Assembly: GCA_046290815.1 (NCBI GenBank)
Contig: JBKBUF010000018.1
Location: 36,086 to 100,085 of the forward strand
Length of the DNA: 64,000 bases
Direction: 5' to 3'
Source of the DNA: JBKBUF01 sp046290815
GTDB taxonomy: Bacteria; Bacteroidota; Bacteroidia; Cytophagales; Cytophagaceae
Position 1 is the stretch's first letter, and every line of letters starts with the position of its first letter. Position numbers and translations under genes: made by a program. Under the pieces are notes generated by a model, which did not search any database, was not told where the DNA came from, and saw nothing but the letters and a program-made list of their open reading frames with translations. Below are positions 35,593-44,869 of this stretch, one piece after another.

Positions 35593-36480
35593 TTATTTTG
35601 AATAAATATCAGCATCTTCTTTTTTTACTTTTCCTTTGTTTGAGATATAAAGTCCAAGTCTGTTTATCTCTTTTCTTGCTCTGTTAACAAATGCTTTTCC
35701 TAAACTTCCATCCATCATCAACCTTCTGTCACTGGTCCATACTCTTGCTTTTTCCGAAGGGACTATCTGCAGTCTGCCTCTTTTCATCAGGCATAATGCC
35801 ATCCAGCCATCTTCACTTCTTCCGGTTACAGCTCTGTTTAAGTTATGCTCAAATCCACCTACAGCCATAGCATCTTCTTTTCTGTAGGCAAAATTAAATC
35901 CCATTACATTGACACATTCTCTGTTTTTTCGTTTCAGTGCGAACATGCTCTGAGCTGCCATTTCATAAAATCCAAGCCATACTCTAGACGATTCCGGACT
36001 TGGAATAAAGGAATAAGTGCCATAAGCACATGAAATTGAATTGTCAGTGATTAACGGATTTACAAGCGTGTCTATCCAGGATGATGGATATATGCTATCA
36101 GAATCTGCATTTAGAATATATTTTCCCTTTGCTGCTTCCAATCCGGCCTGTCTGGCATAGCTTATGCCCTGATTTAAGGCAAAAGTGGATTTTACTCCCA
36201 GTAAATCCAATATATATTGGGTTTTATCCTTGCTATTATTGTTGGATACTATCAATTCTGTCGGATAGATTGTTTCCATCTCAGAAATAGAGGATAATGT
36301 CCTTAATATATTTTTTTCCTCATTATACGCAGGAATAACAATTGATATAACAGGATTGTCAGTGTGGAACTTTTTTAACCCGTTTTTTATTTTGTACAAT
36401 AAGTCAGACGGAACATTATTTATGTCCTCATATTCGAAGTTATGACGTCGAACCCATTGAGGTAGAATAAATCTCGACAT
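35593..36480 (-). CDS. Glycosyltransferase family 2
   Basis: The 295-residue GT-A enzyme shows ISIVIPAYNEEKNILRTLSS, LIVSNNNSKDKT, GISYARQAGLEAAKGKYILN and ADSDSIYPSSW (DxD), then GFEHNLNRAVTGRSEDGWMA in the acceptor region. No strong membrane helix is seen, so it is probably a cytosolic or peripheral inverting transferase. It is encoded alone on the minus strand between the GT4 gene and the first beta-helix gene. The donor and acceptor are unknown. Confidence 0.9.
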   Translation of the reverse strand: MSRFILPQWVRRHNFEYEDINNVPSDLLYKIKNGLKKFHTDNPVISIVIPAYNEEKNILRTLSSISEMETIYPTELIVSNNNSKDKTQYILDLLGVKSTFALNQGISYARQAGLEAAKGKYILNADSDSIYPSSWIDTLVNPLITDNSISCAYGTYSFIPSPESSRVWLGFYEMAAQSMFALKRKNRECVNVMGFNFAYRKEDAMAVGGFEHNLNRAVTGRSEDGWMALCLMKRGRLQIVPSEKARVWTSDRRLMMDGSLGKAFVNRARKEINRLGLYISNKGKVKKEDADIYSK

Positions 36481-36714
36481 ATTTAGAAAATTTTATCTTG
36501 TTTAACTATAAATAAAACTGTACATACAATATAGTGTTTTGACTTTCGTTCCGCGCACTTGTATTTCTATGCAAAAAACCTCTACAGAATAACATTCAAA
36601 GCTTTGAATTTTCTGATTTGTTTGTTCAGCCTTAAGACGTAGGGTTGCTCATACAATTCGATTGTAGCTTTCAGCTGCACCAAACGAATCATTTCCCAAC
36701 AAAACAATTTACTA

Positions 36715-38304
36715 ATGAGAAAACCGAGTATTATGATGGCGGCAATAGTCGCTGTCGGAATGAGTATTACCTCTTGTAAAAAAGAACAGAATATCGATCC
36801 GATTTCACAGGCTGCCAGAGTAGATTCTTCAGGAACCATTCAAAATGTAACTTATGCCTATACCATTAAGGCTTCAGAAAGTATTGTAGATGGTAATAAA
36901 GTCAATATTCCTCCGGGAAGCTTTGTGAAACTGGAAGCTGGCCAAAGAGGGCAATTAACTTTAGTCAATATTAAAGGGGCGCCAGGAAAGCCGATAACCT
37001 TTGTCAATGGTGAGGGACAAACTATTATTAAAGGAGCGCATCATTATGGTTTGAAAATTTCTAATTGCAGTAATTTCAGACTTACCGGATCAGGTGGGTC
37101 AACCCAGTATGGTATTTTAATTGATGGTGGGCACAATGCACTTACTATCGAAAATTTATCAAGTGATTTTGAAGTAGATCGTCTTGAAATTAAAAATGCA
37201 GGTTTTGCAGGATTGATGGCAAAAACAGATCCGAGCTGCAGACCGGAAACCTGGAGAGGAAATTTTGTAATGAAAAATATTTCTCTTCATGATAACTATA
37301 TCCACGATATAAAAGGTGAAGGTTTTTATGTAGGTAACTCCTTTTATTCAGGTAAAAAAGAAAGCTGTGGTACAGTGTTTCCTCACGAAATTCATAATCT
37401 GAGATTGTTTAACAATGTGGTTAAAAATTCAGGTTGTGAAGGTATTCAGGTAGGTTGCGCCAGAGTCAACTGCGAGATTTACGATAATTATATTGAAAAT
37501 TATGGTACCAGTCCTTTTGCAAATAATCAGAACAATGGTCTGCAGATAGGAGAAGGTACAGGAGGTAAATGTTATAACAACGTTATTGTAAAAGGTACCG
37601 GAAATGGTCTGATACTTCTTGGTGCAGGTGGAAATGTTGTATACAACAACGTTATTACAAATGCAGGCGCTCTGGGAATTTTCTGTGATGAGAGAGTTAC
37701 AGATGACGGAGGTTTCAGTATAATTAATAATACCATTGTAAATACTGGAAGTGATGGTATAAGACTTTACTCTGAAAAAGTACCTTTCAATAATATCATT
37801 AACAATATTGTTGTGAATGTTAAATCAGGAAAATATATCAATGCTCAAAGTGGAGTAAAAGTGAATGATCAGAATAATTATTTTCATGCGGATGTTTCCA
37901 CAGTAAAATTTGCGAATGCTTCAGGGTTGAATTTTGCATTGAATGCAGGATCTCCGGCAATAGATGCTGGTTTAAATACCGCATCATACGGGGTGACTTC
38001 GGATTTGAAGCGAGTAGCTCGTCCTTCAGGCGCCGGATATGATATAGGTGCTTTTGAGTTCTCAACTATAGCTGCTCCATCTCCAACGAATCCGACTCCA
38101 ACGAATCCGACAAATCCTACACCGACACCTGTTCCTGTAAAACCAGCTCCGGCTCCAACGCCTGTTCCTGTACAGCCGGTACCAGTTGATCCTGGTCCTG
38201 TTACTTCTACACCACATCCTGCACCACAACCTGCACCTGTGCCTCAGCAGTCATCTGGTGGTTGGTTTGCAGGTTTAAGAAATATTTTCAGTAAGTTTTT
38301 CTGA
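36715..38304 (+). CDS. Parallel beta-helix lipoprotein with proline/threonine-rich tail (beta-helix paralog 1)
   Basis: The 529-residue protein has a lipoprotein signal peptide (SITSC, acylated C21). Residues about 45-450 form a right-handed parallel beta-helix with many short N-rich turns (NNVVKNSGCEGIQVG, NNGLQIGEGTGG, NNTIVNTGSDGIRLYS). It shares with three downstream paralogs the motifs GFAGLMAKTDPSC, IHDIKGEGFYVGNSFY and GIQVGCA. Such folds occur in polysaccharide lyases, epimerases and tailspike-like binders. Residues about 452-510 are Pro/Thr-rich, like a cell-surface spacer, and the chain ends with an aromatic helix GGWFAGLRNIFSKFF. Activity on the locus polysaccharide is inferred; catalytic residues are not established. 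Confidence 0.82.
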   Translation: MRKPSIMMAAIVAVGMSITSCKKEQNIDPISQAARVDSSGTIQNVTYAYTIKASESIVDGNKVNIPPGSFVKLEAGQRGQLTLVNIKGAPGKPITFVNGEGQTIIKGAHHYGLKISNCSNFRLTGSGGSTQYGILIDGGHNALTIENLSSDFEVDRLEIKNAGFAGLMAKTDPSCRPETWRGNFVMKNISLHDNYIHDIKGEGFYVGNSFYSGKKESCGTVFPHEIHNLRLFNNVVKNSGCEGIQVGCARVNCEIYDNYIENYGTSPFANNQNNGLQIGEGTGGKCYNNVIVKGTGNGLILLGAGGNVVYNNVITNAGALGIFCDERVTDDGGFSIINNTIVNTGSDGIRLYSEKVPFNNIINNIVVNVKSGKYINAQSGVKVNDQNNYFHADVSTVKFANASGLNFALNAGSPAIDAGLNTASYGVTSDLKRVARPSGAGYDIGAFEFSTIAAPSPTNPTPTNPTNPTPTPVPVKPAPAPTPVPVQPVPVDPGPVTSTPHPAPQPAPVPQQSSGGWFAGLRNIFSKFF

Positions 38305-38704
38305 TAGTATGGAATTGAATCTGTTGATGTGACGAAGCCAATGTCTGATAGTTTATTATCTGACATTGGCTTTTTCCATTCAACATTCAAAATTCATCAT
38401 TTAACATTCGATTTTGTATTTGTAATTATTTGTGTTTGAATTAAAAGTGTTTTAATCTAAAATTTTTCAGTATAAATGAAGGAAAGAAAACCTACTACGG
38501 TATATGATAAATAAAGTTTCTCCGTTTTGATGTATATGAAAGAAAAATTTTAACCATCAATTTAATCTTTGTCTTAAGACCATTCAATAACCACAACTTT
38601 TCTCAATAACCTTAACTCGAAATTAGTATTGGTTTGCCGGTAATTTAAAACTATTGTATTCCGATTTCCGGGCAAATCTTCACCTTAACCAAACTATTTT
38701 ACTG
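38305..38704. other. Intergenic region between beta-helix paralogs 1 and 2
   Basis: Besides the terminator at 38335-38375 it holds AT-rich leader DNA. The last 20-30 bases before ATGAGAAAACC resemble those before paralog 1, so part of the leader was duplicated with the gene. No ORF was seen. Confidence 0.5.
38335..38375 (+). terminator. Rho-independent terminator after beta-helix paralog 1
   Basis: AAGCCAATGTC pairs with GACATTGGCTT, followed by TTT. Confidence 0.85.
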
Positions 38705-40945
38705 ATGAGAAAACCAAGTTTTTTGTTGGCGGCTATGATCGCTGTTGGGATAAGTATGTCCTCATGTAAAAAGGAAATGAACGTTGATCCTATTTCTAAA
38801 ACTTCTCTCAAAGAATCCAAAGAAGCTGAAGTTCAGAATATGGTTATTGCATATACAATTAAAGCATCTGAAAATACATTAGATGGAAATAAAGTAAATA
38901 TCCCTGCAGGAAGTTTTGTCGCAATTGAAGCAGGTACCAGAGGTCCTCTTTATTTAGTAAATCTGAAAGGAGCTCCGGGAAAACCTATTACTTTTATCAA
39001 TGCTTCCAATGGACAAGTAACTATCAAAGGTAGCGGGTCGTGGGGCTTGAAAGTTGGCTACTGCAACAATATAAGAATTACCGGATCAGGTAGCTCTGCC
39101 AAATATGGAATAGTTGTAGATGGCGGCCACAATGCATTTGTGCTTCCCGAATTGACTACCGATTTCGAGATTGACAGAGTAGAAGTTAAGAATGCAGGCT
39201 TTGCAGGTATTATGGCTAAAACAGATCCAAACTGTAATTCTGCTACATGGAGAAGTAATTATCTTATGAAAAATGTCTCTCTTCACGATAATTATATTCA
39301 TGATGTGAAAGGAGAAGGATTTTATATAGGGAATTCATTTTACAACGGCAGAACCGAAAGTTGCGGAACAGTATTTCCTCATGAAATTCATAATCTGAAA
39401 ATTTATAACAACATAGTTAAAAATACCGGTTGTGAAGGTATTCAGGTTGGATGCGCAAGAGTTAATTGTGAAATCTATGATAATTATATAGAAAATTATG
39501 GTACCGATCCTTTTGCGAATTTTCAGAACAACGGATTGCAGATAGGAGCTGGTACTGGCGGCACTTGCTATAATAATATTATCGTCAAAGGTACAGGAAA
39601 TGGTATGATTGTAAATGGTACCGGCGGGAATGTTATTTTTAATAATGTTATTGCTAATGCAGGCGCACTTGGTATTTTCTGCGATGAAAGAACGCCTCCT
39701 GTGGGTGGTTACAGTTTTATCAATAATACTATTGTTAATACCGGATCTGATGGAATCAGACTGTACTCAGAGCAGATGCCGTTCAATAATGTTATTAATA
39801 ATATTATTATTAATCCTAAATCCGGAAGATATATAAATGCACAGTCAGGAGTGAAACTGACAAATCAGAATAACTATACACATATGGATGTGAATACTGT
39901 TCGTTTTGTTAATCCTTCGGTAAATAATTATGCATTGCTATCGTCATCCCCTGCAGTAAATACAGGAGCTAACGTGTCTGCTCATGGTGTTACATTTGAT
40001 ATTAATAAAGCAGTAAGACCATCAGGTGGGGCTTATGATATAGGGGCGTATGAATTTACAAGCATTGTTACTTCTGCTCCAACTACATCTCCTGCACCTG
40101 CGCCGACAACATCGACAAGCGGGCAGTCTGTTACAAGTTTAACATTAATAAATGTGGCAACTCAGAGAGAAGTAGGTACAATCACCAATGGTTATGTGAT
40201 TAATTATGGTGCACTTGGCACAACTAATATTAATATCAGGGCAAATACAAATCCTGCAACTGTAGGAAGTGTGACCTTTACACTGAACGGAAGTATTATA
40301 AGGACAGAGAACGGAGCACCTTATGCCATCGGTGGGGATAATGGAACTGCCTTGTGGCCATGGACTTTAGCTCCGGGTAATTATACACTGGTAGTTACTC
40401 CTTTCACTTCAAGCAATGGTCAGGGAACAAGAGGAAATGCCATGACAGTTAATTTCACTGTGGTAACTTCCGGTACTACATCGACAACTACTCAGCCCGC
40501 ACCTACAGCACCGGTCACCTTAAGGTGTGTTGAAGATGTTTATTTGAACTCAGGTGTTAGAAATACAACCAACCCACTTCGTGTTGAAAGTGGTAGAAGG
40601 AAGATTTTTCTGAAGTTTAATGTGACGCAGTCAATGGTAAACTCTGCAAGATTAAGATTGAGGGTGGATGGTGATGCAGGACATGGTAACATAAAGGTGT
40701 TCGGCGGTAGTCATAGTAACTGGACAAGAAATACAATCACCTCGACTAATGCTCCTTCAGAAGCTGTTTTGGCAGGGCAACTTAACCGTACCTACACTGT
40801 AGGGACAACATATGAAATTGATGTGAGCAATTTAGTAAAGTCTGCAGGTACCTATACACTCATTATTACTCAAGATGCAGGAGGAAATGATGTTGGCTTC
40901 GCTTCTTCATCTACTGCTTTCGTACCTCAATTGATTTTAAATTAA
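38705..40945 (+). CDS. Parallel beta-helix lipoprotein with Ig-like and CBM96/DNRLRE-like domains (paralog 2)
   Basis: I take the ATG at 38705 (746 residues), as it starts the lipoprotein signal (SMSSC, C21) matching paralog 1; an upstream in-frame ATG at 38654 is unlikely. The beta-helix (about 50-455) is the closest relative of the neighbour at 36715, with GFAGIMAKTDPNC and HDVKGEGFYIGNSFY. After a Thr/Pro linker comes an Ig-like domain (about 485-590: TLINVATQREVGTITNGYVI to TLVVTPFTSSNGQG), a second linker and a C-terminal jelly-roll of DNRLRE/CBM96 type (about 605-746: CVEDVYLNSGVRNTTNPLRV, KIFLKFNV, YEIDVSNLV). That module binds polysaccharide or stabilises fibres in other proteins. Probably exposed on the outer membrane. 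Confidence 0.83.
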   Translation: MRKPSFLLAAMIAVGISMSSCKKEMNVDPISKTSLKESKEAEVQNMVIAYTIKASENTLDGNKVNIPAGSFVAIEAGTRGPLYLVNLKGAPGKPITFINASNGQVTIKGSGSWGLKVGYCNNIRITGSGSSAKYGIVVDGGHNAFVLPELTTDFEIDRVEVKNAGFAGIMAKTDPNCNSATWRSNYLMKNVSLHDNYIHDVKGEGFYIGNSFYNGRTESCGTVFPHEIHNLKIYNNIVKNTGCEGIQVGCARVNCEIYDNYIENYGTDPFANFQNNGLQIGAGTGGTCYNNIIVKGTGNGMIVNGTGGNVIFNNVIANAGALGIFCDERTPPVGGYSFINNTIVNTGSDGIRLYSEQMPFNNVINNIIINPKSGRYINAQSGVKLTNQNNYTHMDVNTVRFVNPSVNNYALLSSSPAVNTGANVSAHGVTFDINKAVRPSGGAYDIGAYEFTSIVTSAPTTSPAPAPTTSTSGQSVTSLTLINVATQREVGTITNGYVINYGALGTTNINIRANTNPATVGSVTFTLNGSIIRTENGAPYAIGGDNGTALWPWTLAPGNYTLVVTPFTSSNGQGTRGNAMTVNFTVVTSGTTSTTTQPAPTAPVTLRCVEDVYLNSGVRNTTNPLRVESGRRKIFLKFNVTQSMVNSARLRLRVDGDAGHGNIKVFGGSHSNWTRNTITSTNAPSEAVLAGQLNRTYTVGTTYEIDVSNLVKSAGTYTLIITQDAGGNDVGFASSSTAFVPQLILN

Positions 40946-40974
40946 TATAGCTTTTTTGTCCTGTGTTTTAGTTT

Positions 40975-41006
40975 GGGGCGTCCGGGAAATCGGGCGCCCC
41001 TTTTTT
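40975..41006 (+). terminator. Rho-independent terminator after beta-helix paralog 2
   Basis: GGGGCG and CCG pair with CGG and CGCCCC (one mismatch each side) and are followed by six T. Confidence 0.9.
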
Positions 41007-41065
41007 GTGCTTTCTGAAGATAAACATTTTTCCGATTTGCAGCTTTCTAAACAAAAAATGCAATT

Positions 41066-42412
41066 ATGAAGGCTATTTTATATTTTTTATTACTGTTCTC
41101 TTTTTCCGCTTCGGCAAATACTTGTAATTGTTCATTTACTGTTAGTCCTGCAAAACTTTTTTATGATGGCTTAAATCTTTCCTTAAAAGGGGGGGATACT
41201 ATATGTGTTAAAGCAGGTCAGTATAAATTTCTGCAGTTTAAAAATTTTTCGGGAGATTCATTGAATCCTCTTGTATTTGTCAATGTCGGAGGGGAAGTTA
41301 TTATAGAGAACAGAGATCATTATTATGGGATTACATTTAATCAATGCAAGTATTTTAAGTTATCAGGAAAGGGTTCTAAAGATTTTAAATATGGCTTCAG
41401 TATTAAAGCTACAGGTCCGGGCGCAAATGGACTGACCATTGGGGGAATGAGCACGGATGCAGAAATTGAATTTGTGGAGATTTCTAACACCGGCTTTGCA
41501 GGCATTGTTGCAAAAACGGATCCGGATTGTAATGGGAACGGTATCAGGGGTAGTTTTCTGATGAAGAATATTTTTATTCATGATTGCTACATTCATCACA
41601 CAGAAGGCGAAGGAATGTATATCGGTAATTCATTTTACTCCGGATGGTCAGGTAATCCACAATGCAAAGGAAAAGTTTTGATTCCGCACGAATTAAAAAA
41701 TGTAAACATTATAAATAACATTCTGGAAGATATAGGCTGGGATGCCATTCAGGTCGGTTCAGTGACAGCAGCAGCAAATATTCAAGGTAATTCCATTAAG
41801 AGATATGGTGTAAAGCATGTAGCCGAACAAAATAATGGAATTCAGATAGGAGAAGGGACAACAGCTATTGTTAATGCAAATCTGATTGCTCAGGGTAGTG
41901 GAAATGGAATAATATTAATGGGAAAAGGTAATAATCTTATATATAATAATGTAATTATCAATGCAGGTAAAGACGGGGTTTTCTGCGATGACCGTATAAG
42001 TACAGATACACTTGCAGTTTTTTTAATTGCTCATAATAATATCATCAATCCCGGGGCTAATGGCGTCACTTTTATGTCTGATATTACTTCAAACTACTGT
42101 TTTAATAATATTATAGTGAATCCTGGTAATTTTCTTGTATATCAAAATGATAAAACATGGAAAAAGGGTGAGGATGCATTCATACTTATTGAAAAAGGAA
42201 TTGTTTGCAGATCCTTCTCAAATATTAAAACACTTGATATTGCAACTATTAAGTTTCAGGATTTGGAAAAAGAGGATTTCAGGCTGACTTCTGCATCACC
42301 CTGCGTAGACAAAGGGCAAGTATCAGAAATTATTATTTCTACTGACTTTCTGAACAAAAATCGGCCGCAGGGAAAGGGTCCGGATATTGGAGCATTTGAG
42401 TATTTTCATTGA
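41066..42412 (+). CDS. Secreted parallel beta-helix protein, no tail (paralog 3)
   Basis: The 448-residue product has a cleavable signal peptide (about 1-17, ending SASA), not a lipobox. The whole mature chain is the beta-helix, with the shared motifs GFAGIVAKTDPDC, HHTEGEGMYIGNSFY and NNGIQIGEGT, and ends GPDIGAFEYF like the helix ends of the other paralogs. It lacks linker, lectin module and T9SS tail, so it is expected in the periplasm. If it is an enzyme it could act on polysaccharide during export, like the periplasmic lyase or epimerase of alginate systems; this is inference from fold and context only. Confidence 0.8.
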   Translation: MKAILYFLLLFSFSASANTCNCSFTVSPAKLFYDGLNLSLKGGDTICVKAGQYKFLQFKNFSGDSLNPLVFVNVGGEVIIENRDHYYGITFNQCKYFKLSGKGSKDFKYGFSIKATGPGANGLTIGGMSTDAEIEFVEISNTGFAGIVAKTDPDCNGNGIRGSFLMKNIFIHDCYIHHTEGEGMYIGNSFYSGWSGNPQCKGKVLIPHELKNVNIINNILEDIGWDAIQVGSVTAAANIQGNSIKRYGVKHVAEQNNGIQIGEGTTAIVNANLIAQGSGNGIILMGKGNNLIYNNVIINAGKDGVFCDDRISTDTLAVFLIAHNNIINPGANGVTFMSDITSNYCFNNIIVNPGNFLVYQNDKTWKKGEDAFILIEKGIVCRSFSNIKTLDIATIKFQDLEKEDFRLTSASPCVDKGQVSEIIISTDFLNKNRPQGKGPDIGAFEYFH

Positions 42413-42534
42413 TTTAATGCATTAATTATTTTTCCTTAAACAAAAGCCTATTCCAAAGGATTTTAATAAAAGATACAGGTAAAAATTTTCTTCTTATATC
42501 CTGCATCATCGAAATTATAACAGGGGAAACATTT

Positions 42535-44136
42535 ATGCAGATCAGATATTTACTATTGTTTACTGTATTCTATATAAATTTTCTGCAGGGGGGACTTGCT
42601 CAGGGAGATTGTGGTTGCAACCATACTATTAAACCGGAAGATTTATATTTTGATGGAAATGAAAAGGGAGTCAAGCCCGGAGATGTGATATGTGTGATGG
42701 CATCTACAAAAAGATATCTTGGCTTTATCAATATAAAAGGTGCTGAAGGTAATCCGGTAACAATAAAAAACTGCGGTGGAAGGGTAGTGGTGCAAAATAC
42801 AGATTGGTACTATGGAATGAAATTCGACTACAGCTCTCATTTCAAACTTACAGGTACCGGCAGTCCTCAATATAAATATGGATTTCTTGTTGATGGTACA
42901 CCCTTTCAGATTGCCGGTTTAGGTATCGCTAAACTGACTACAGATTTTGAAGTTGAATTTATTGAGGTGGCACGAACAGGATTTGCAGGCATTATTGCCA
43001 AAAGTGATCCTGACTGTACGGGAGAGCCAAACAGAGGAAGTTTTGTTCAGAGAAATACACGTGTCCATGATAACTACATTCATCATACTTTAGGTGAGGG
43101 AATTTATATAGGTTTTCCCCATTACAGAGGTGTAAAAAAGCTTTGCGGGGCTGATTCTGTAAGATTACTTCCTCACGATGTAGAAGGAGTTAGGATATAT
43201 AATAACAGAATAGAGTATGCTGGCAGGGAAGGAATACAGGTAGGTTGCGCAGTTAGTGATGTGGAGATTTATGACAACGTAATCAATGGATACGGAATGC
43301 TGGACTCCAGATGGCAGAGATCAGGGATACATATTACAACAGGTACCACCGGTAAAATATACAATAATCTTGTAGCCAATGGTTCGGGAAGCGGAATGTG
43401 GTTGAACGGATATGGTGATAATGTGATTTATAACAACATTTTTGCCAATGTAGGTAACAATGGGGAGGATGCCATCCTTGTGGAAGATAGTCTGGTTCGG
43501 GAGAATACCGGATATAAGTTTATCAATAATACTATCATCGGAGCAGGCAAAGGCGGCTTTAAATTTAATAACAACTTTAACAGTTCCGGTAACCTGTTTA
43601 TTAATAATATTCTGGTAGTACCCTCAGGCAACTATAAGATATTGGCTCGTGAGGCAGGCTTTGAAGAATCGAATAATTTTTTTGCCAGCGATATTAATGA
43701 AGTTCATTTTGTAAATCCTGCCACTCTTGACTTTGCTCTGACGGATCGTTCTCCGGCAATTGATATCGGTCAGGACGCATCGGTTCATCTTGTAAATAAT
43801 GATTTTTATTATGTAGCCAGGCCGAGAGGAAATAACTATGATGCAGGAGCGGTAGAGTCGGAGCACAAAAGAGATCTTTTTGATTTTATAGTATTTCCAA
43901 GTCCGTCGGAAGGTGATGCTACAGCTGCCTTTACAGTAAAGGAAGAGCAGGAAGTAAGTCTTGGTTTATATGACTCAAAAGGCGCATTGATAAAAGAGCT
44001 TTTGCCTAAGCAAACAAAGGTAGCAGGATATTATACCTATCCAATCGATGGCGTTTTTCTGAGATCAGGATTGTATTATGTACGACTTGAGCGAGGAAAG
44101 AAAACAGCTTCAAGAAAGTTTATGGTAATCAGGTAG
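42535..44136 (+). CDS. Secreted parallel beta-helix protein with T9SS sorting domain (paralog 4)
   Basis: The 533-residue protein has a signal peptide (about 1-22, ending GLAQ), a beta-helix (about 25-440) with GFAGIIAKSDPDC, HHTLGEGIYIGFPHY and GIQVGCA, and a C-terminal T9SS type A sorting domain from about residue 452 (FIVFPSPSEGDATAAFTV to KFMVIR). It should be secreted or surface-attached. The usual T of the AKTDP motif is S here and the second motif is altered (GFPHY for GNSFY), so substrate preference may differ. It is the last of four tandem paralogs. Confidence 0.83.
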   Translation: MQIRYLLLFTVFYINFLQGGLAQGDCGCNHTIKPEDLYFDGNEKGVKPGDVICVMASTKRYLGFINIKGAEGNPVTIKNCGGRVVVQNTDWYYGMKFDYSSHFKLTGTGSPQYKYGFLVDGTPFQIAGLGIAKLTTDFEVEFIEVARTGFAGIIAKSDPDCTGEPNRGSFVQRNTRVHDNYIHHTLGEGIYIGFPHYRGVKKLCGADSVRLLPHDVEGVRIYNNRIEYAGREGIQVGCAVSDVEIYDNVINGYGMLDSRWQRSGIHITTGTTGKIYNNLVANGSGSGMWLNGYGDNVIYNNIFANVGNNGEDAILVEDSLVRENTGYKFINNTIIGAGKGGFKFNNNFNSSGNLFINNILVVPSGNYKILAREAGFEESNNFFASDINEVHFVNPATLDFALTDRSPAIDIGQDASVHLVNNDFYYVARPRGNNYDAGAVESEHKRDLFDFIVFPSPSEGDATAAFTVKEEQEVSLGLYDSKGALIKELLPKQTKVAGYYTYPIDGVFLRSGLYYVRLERGKKTASRKFMVIR

Positions 44137-44196
44137 TGCAGGGGTTAAATTAACAATGAGTTCCTCTGTGATGTTGAATTAAAAGATTGATGAATT

Positions 44197-44847
44197 ATGG
44201 AACTTATCTCAAAAATAAAAGCAAAATTAAAAAATAATCCTCAATTGAAATCTTTGGCCTTGAAAGCCTTGATGCCAAAGAATCAGGCGAGACCGAGAAC
44301 GTGGGTAAAATTTTTTTTAAACCCTGTACTTCACAGGAAGGGAAAGAATTCTCTTATTCGTAAAAACACCAGAATGGATGTACTTCCATTTAATCACTTT
44401 AGCCTTGGTGATAATTCAACTATAGAAGATTTTACAACAGTAAATAATGGTATGGGACCTGTATATATCGGAGATCATACCAGAGTGGGCATTTCCAATG
44501 TGATCATCGGCCCGGTGAAAATAGGTAATGAGGTAATTACTGCGCAAAATGTCGTGATGTCCGGGTTGAATCATTCTTATGAAGATATTACACAACCTAT
44601 CTGCAGACAAAAATGTACTACAAATGATATAATCATTGAAGATGAGGTTTGGATTGGTGCAAATGCAGTTATTACTGCCGGAGTAAAAATAGGAAAGCAT
44701 GCGGTTGTTGCAGCAGGAAGTGTTGTTACAAAAGATGTAATGCCTTATACTATTGTTGCAGGAAACCCTGCAAAGGCGATTAAGCAATATAATTTTGAAT
44801 CAGGTATCTGGGAAAAAGTGAAAGCCGAAAATAAAGTGTCAGTTTAG
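44197..44847 (+). CDS. Hexapeptide-repeat acyltransferase
   Basis: The 216-residue protein is a left-handed beta-helix acyltransferase (LbetaH; WcaF/maltose acetyltransferase group). Hexapeptide repeats run from about residue 60 to 200 (IEDFTTVNNGMGPVYIGDHTRVGISNVIIGPVKIGNEVI, in two parts here, then VWIGANAVITAGVKIGKHAVVAAGS), with a catalytic histidine candidate in MSGLNHSYED. It is cytosolic and probably acetylates a sugar of the repeat unit. The GT2 gene starts 22 bp downstream with a GGAG RBS, so the two are co-transcribed. Confidence 0.88.
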   Translation: MELISKIKAKLKNNPQLKSLALKALMPKNQARPRTWVKFFLNPVLHRKGKNSLIRKNTRMDVLPFNHFSLGDNSTIEDFTTVNNGMGPVYIGDHTRVGISNVIIGPVKIGNEVITAQNVVMSGLNHSYEDITQPICRQKCTTNDIIIEDEVWIGANAVITAGVKIGKHAVVAAGSVVTKDVMPYTIVAGNPAKAIKQYNFESGIWEKVKAENKVSV

Positions 44848-44869
44848 ATTTAAAAAATATTTTGGAGAG

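Noticed and set aside
36575..36600. Another copy of the TACAGAAT half-site near 36582
   Set aside because: Only one half-site is present; there is no second copy 11 bp away and no -7 box at the right distance.
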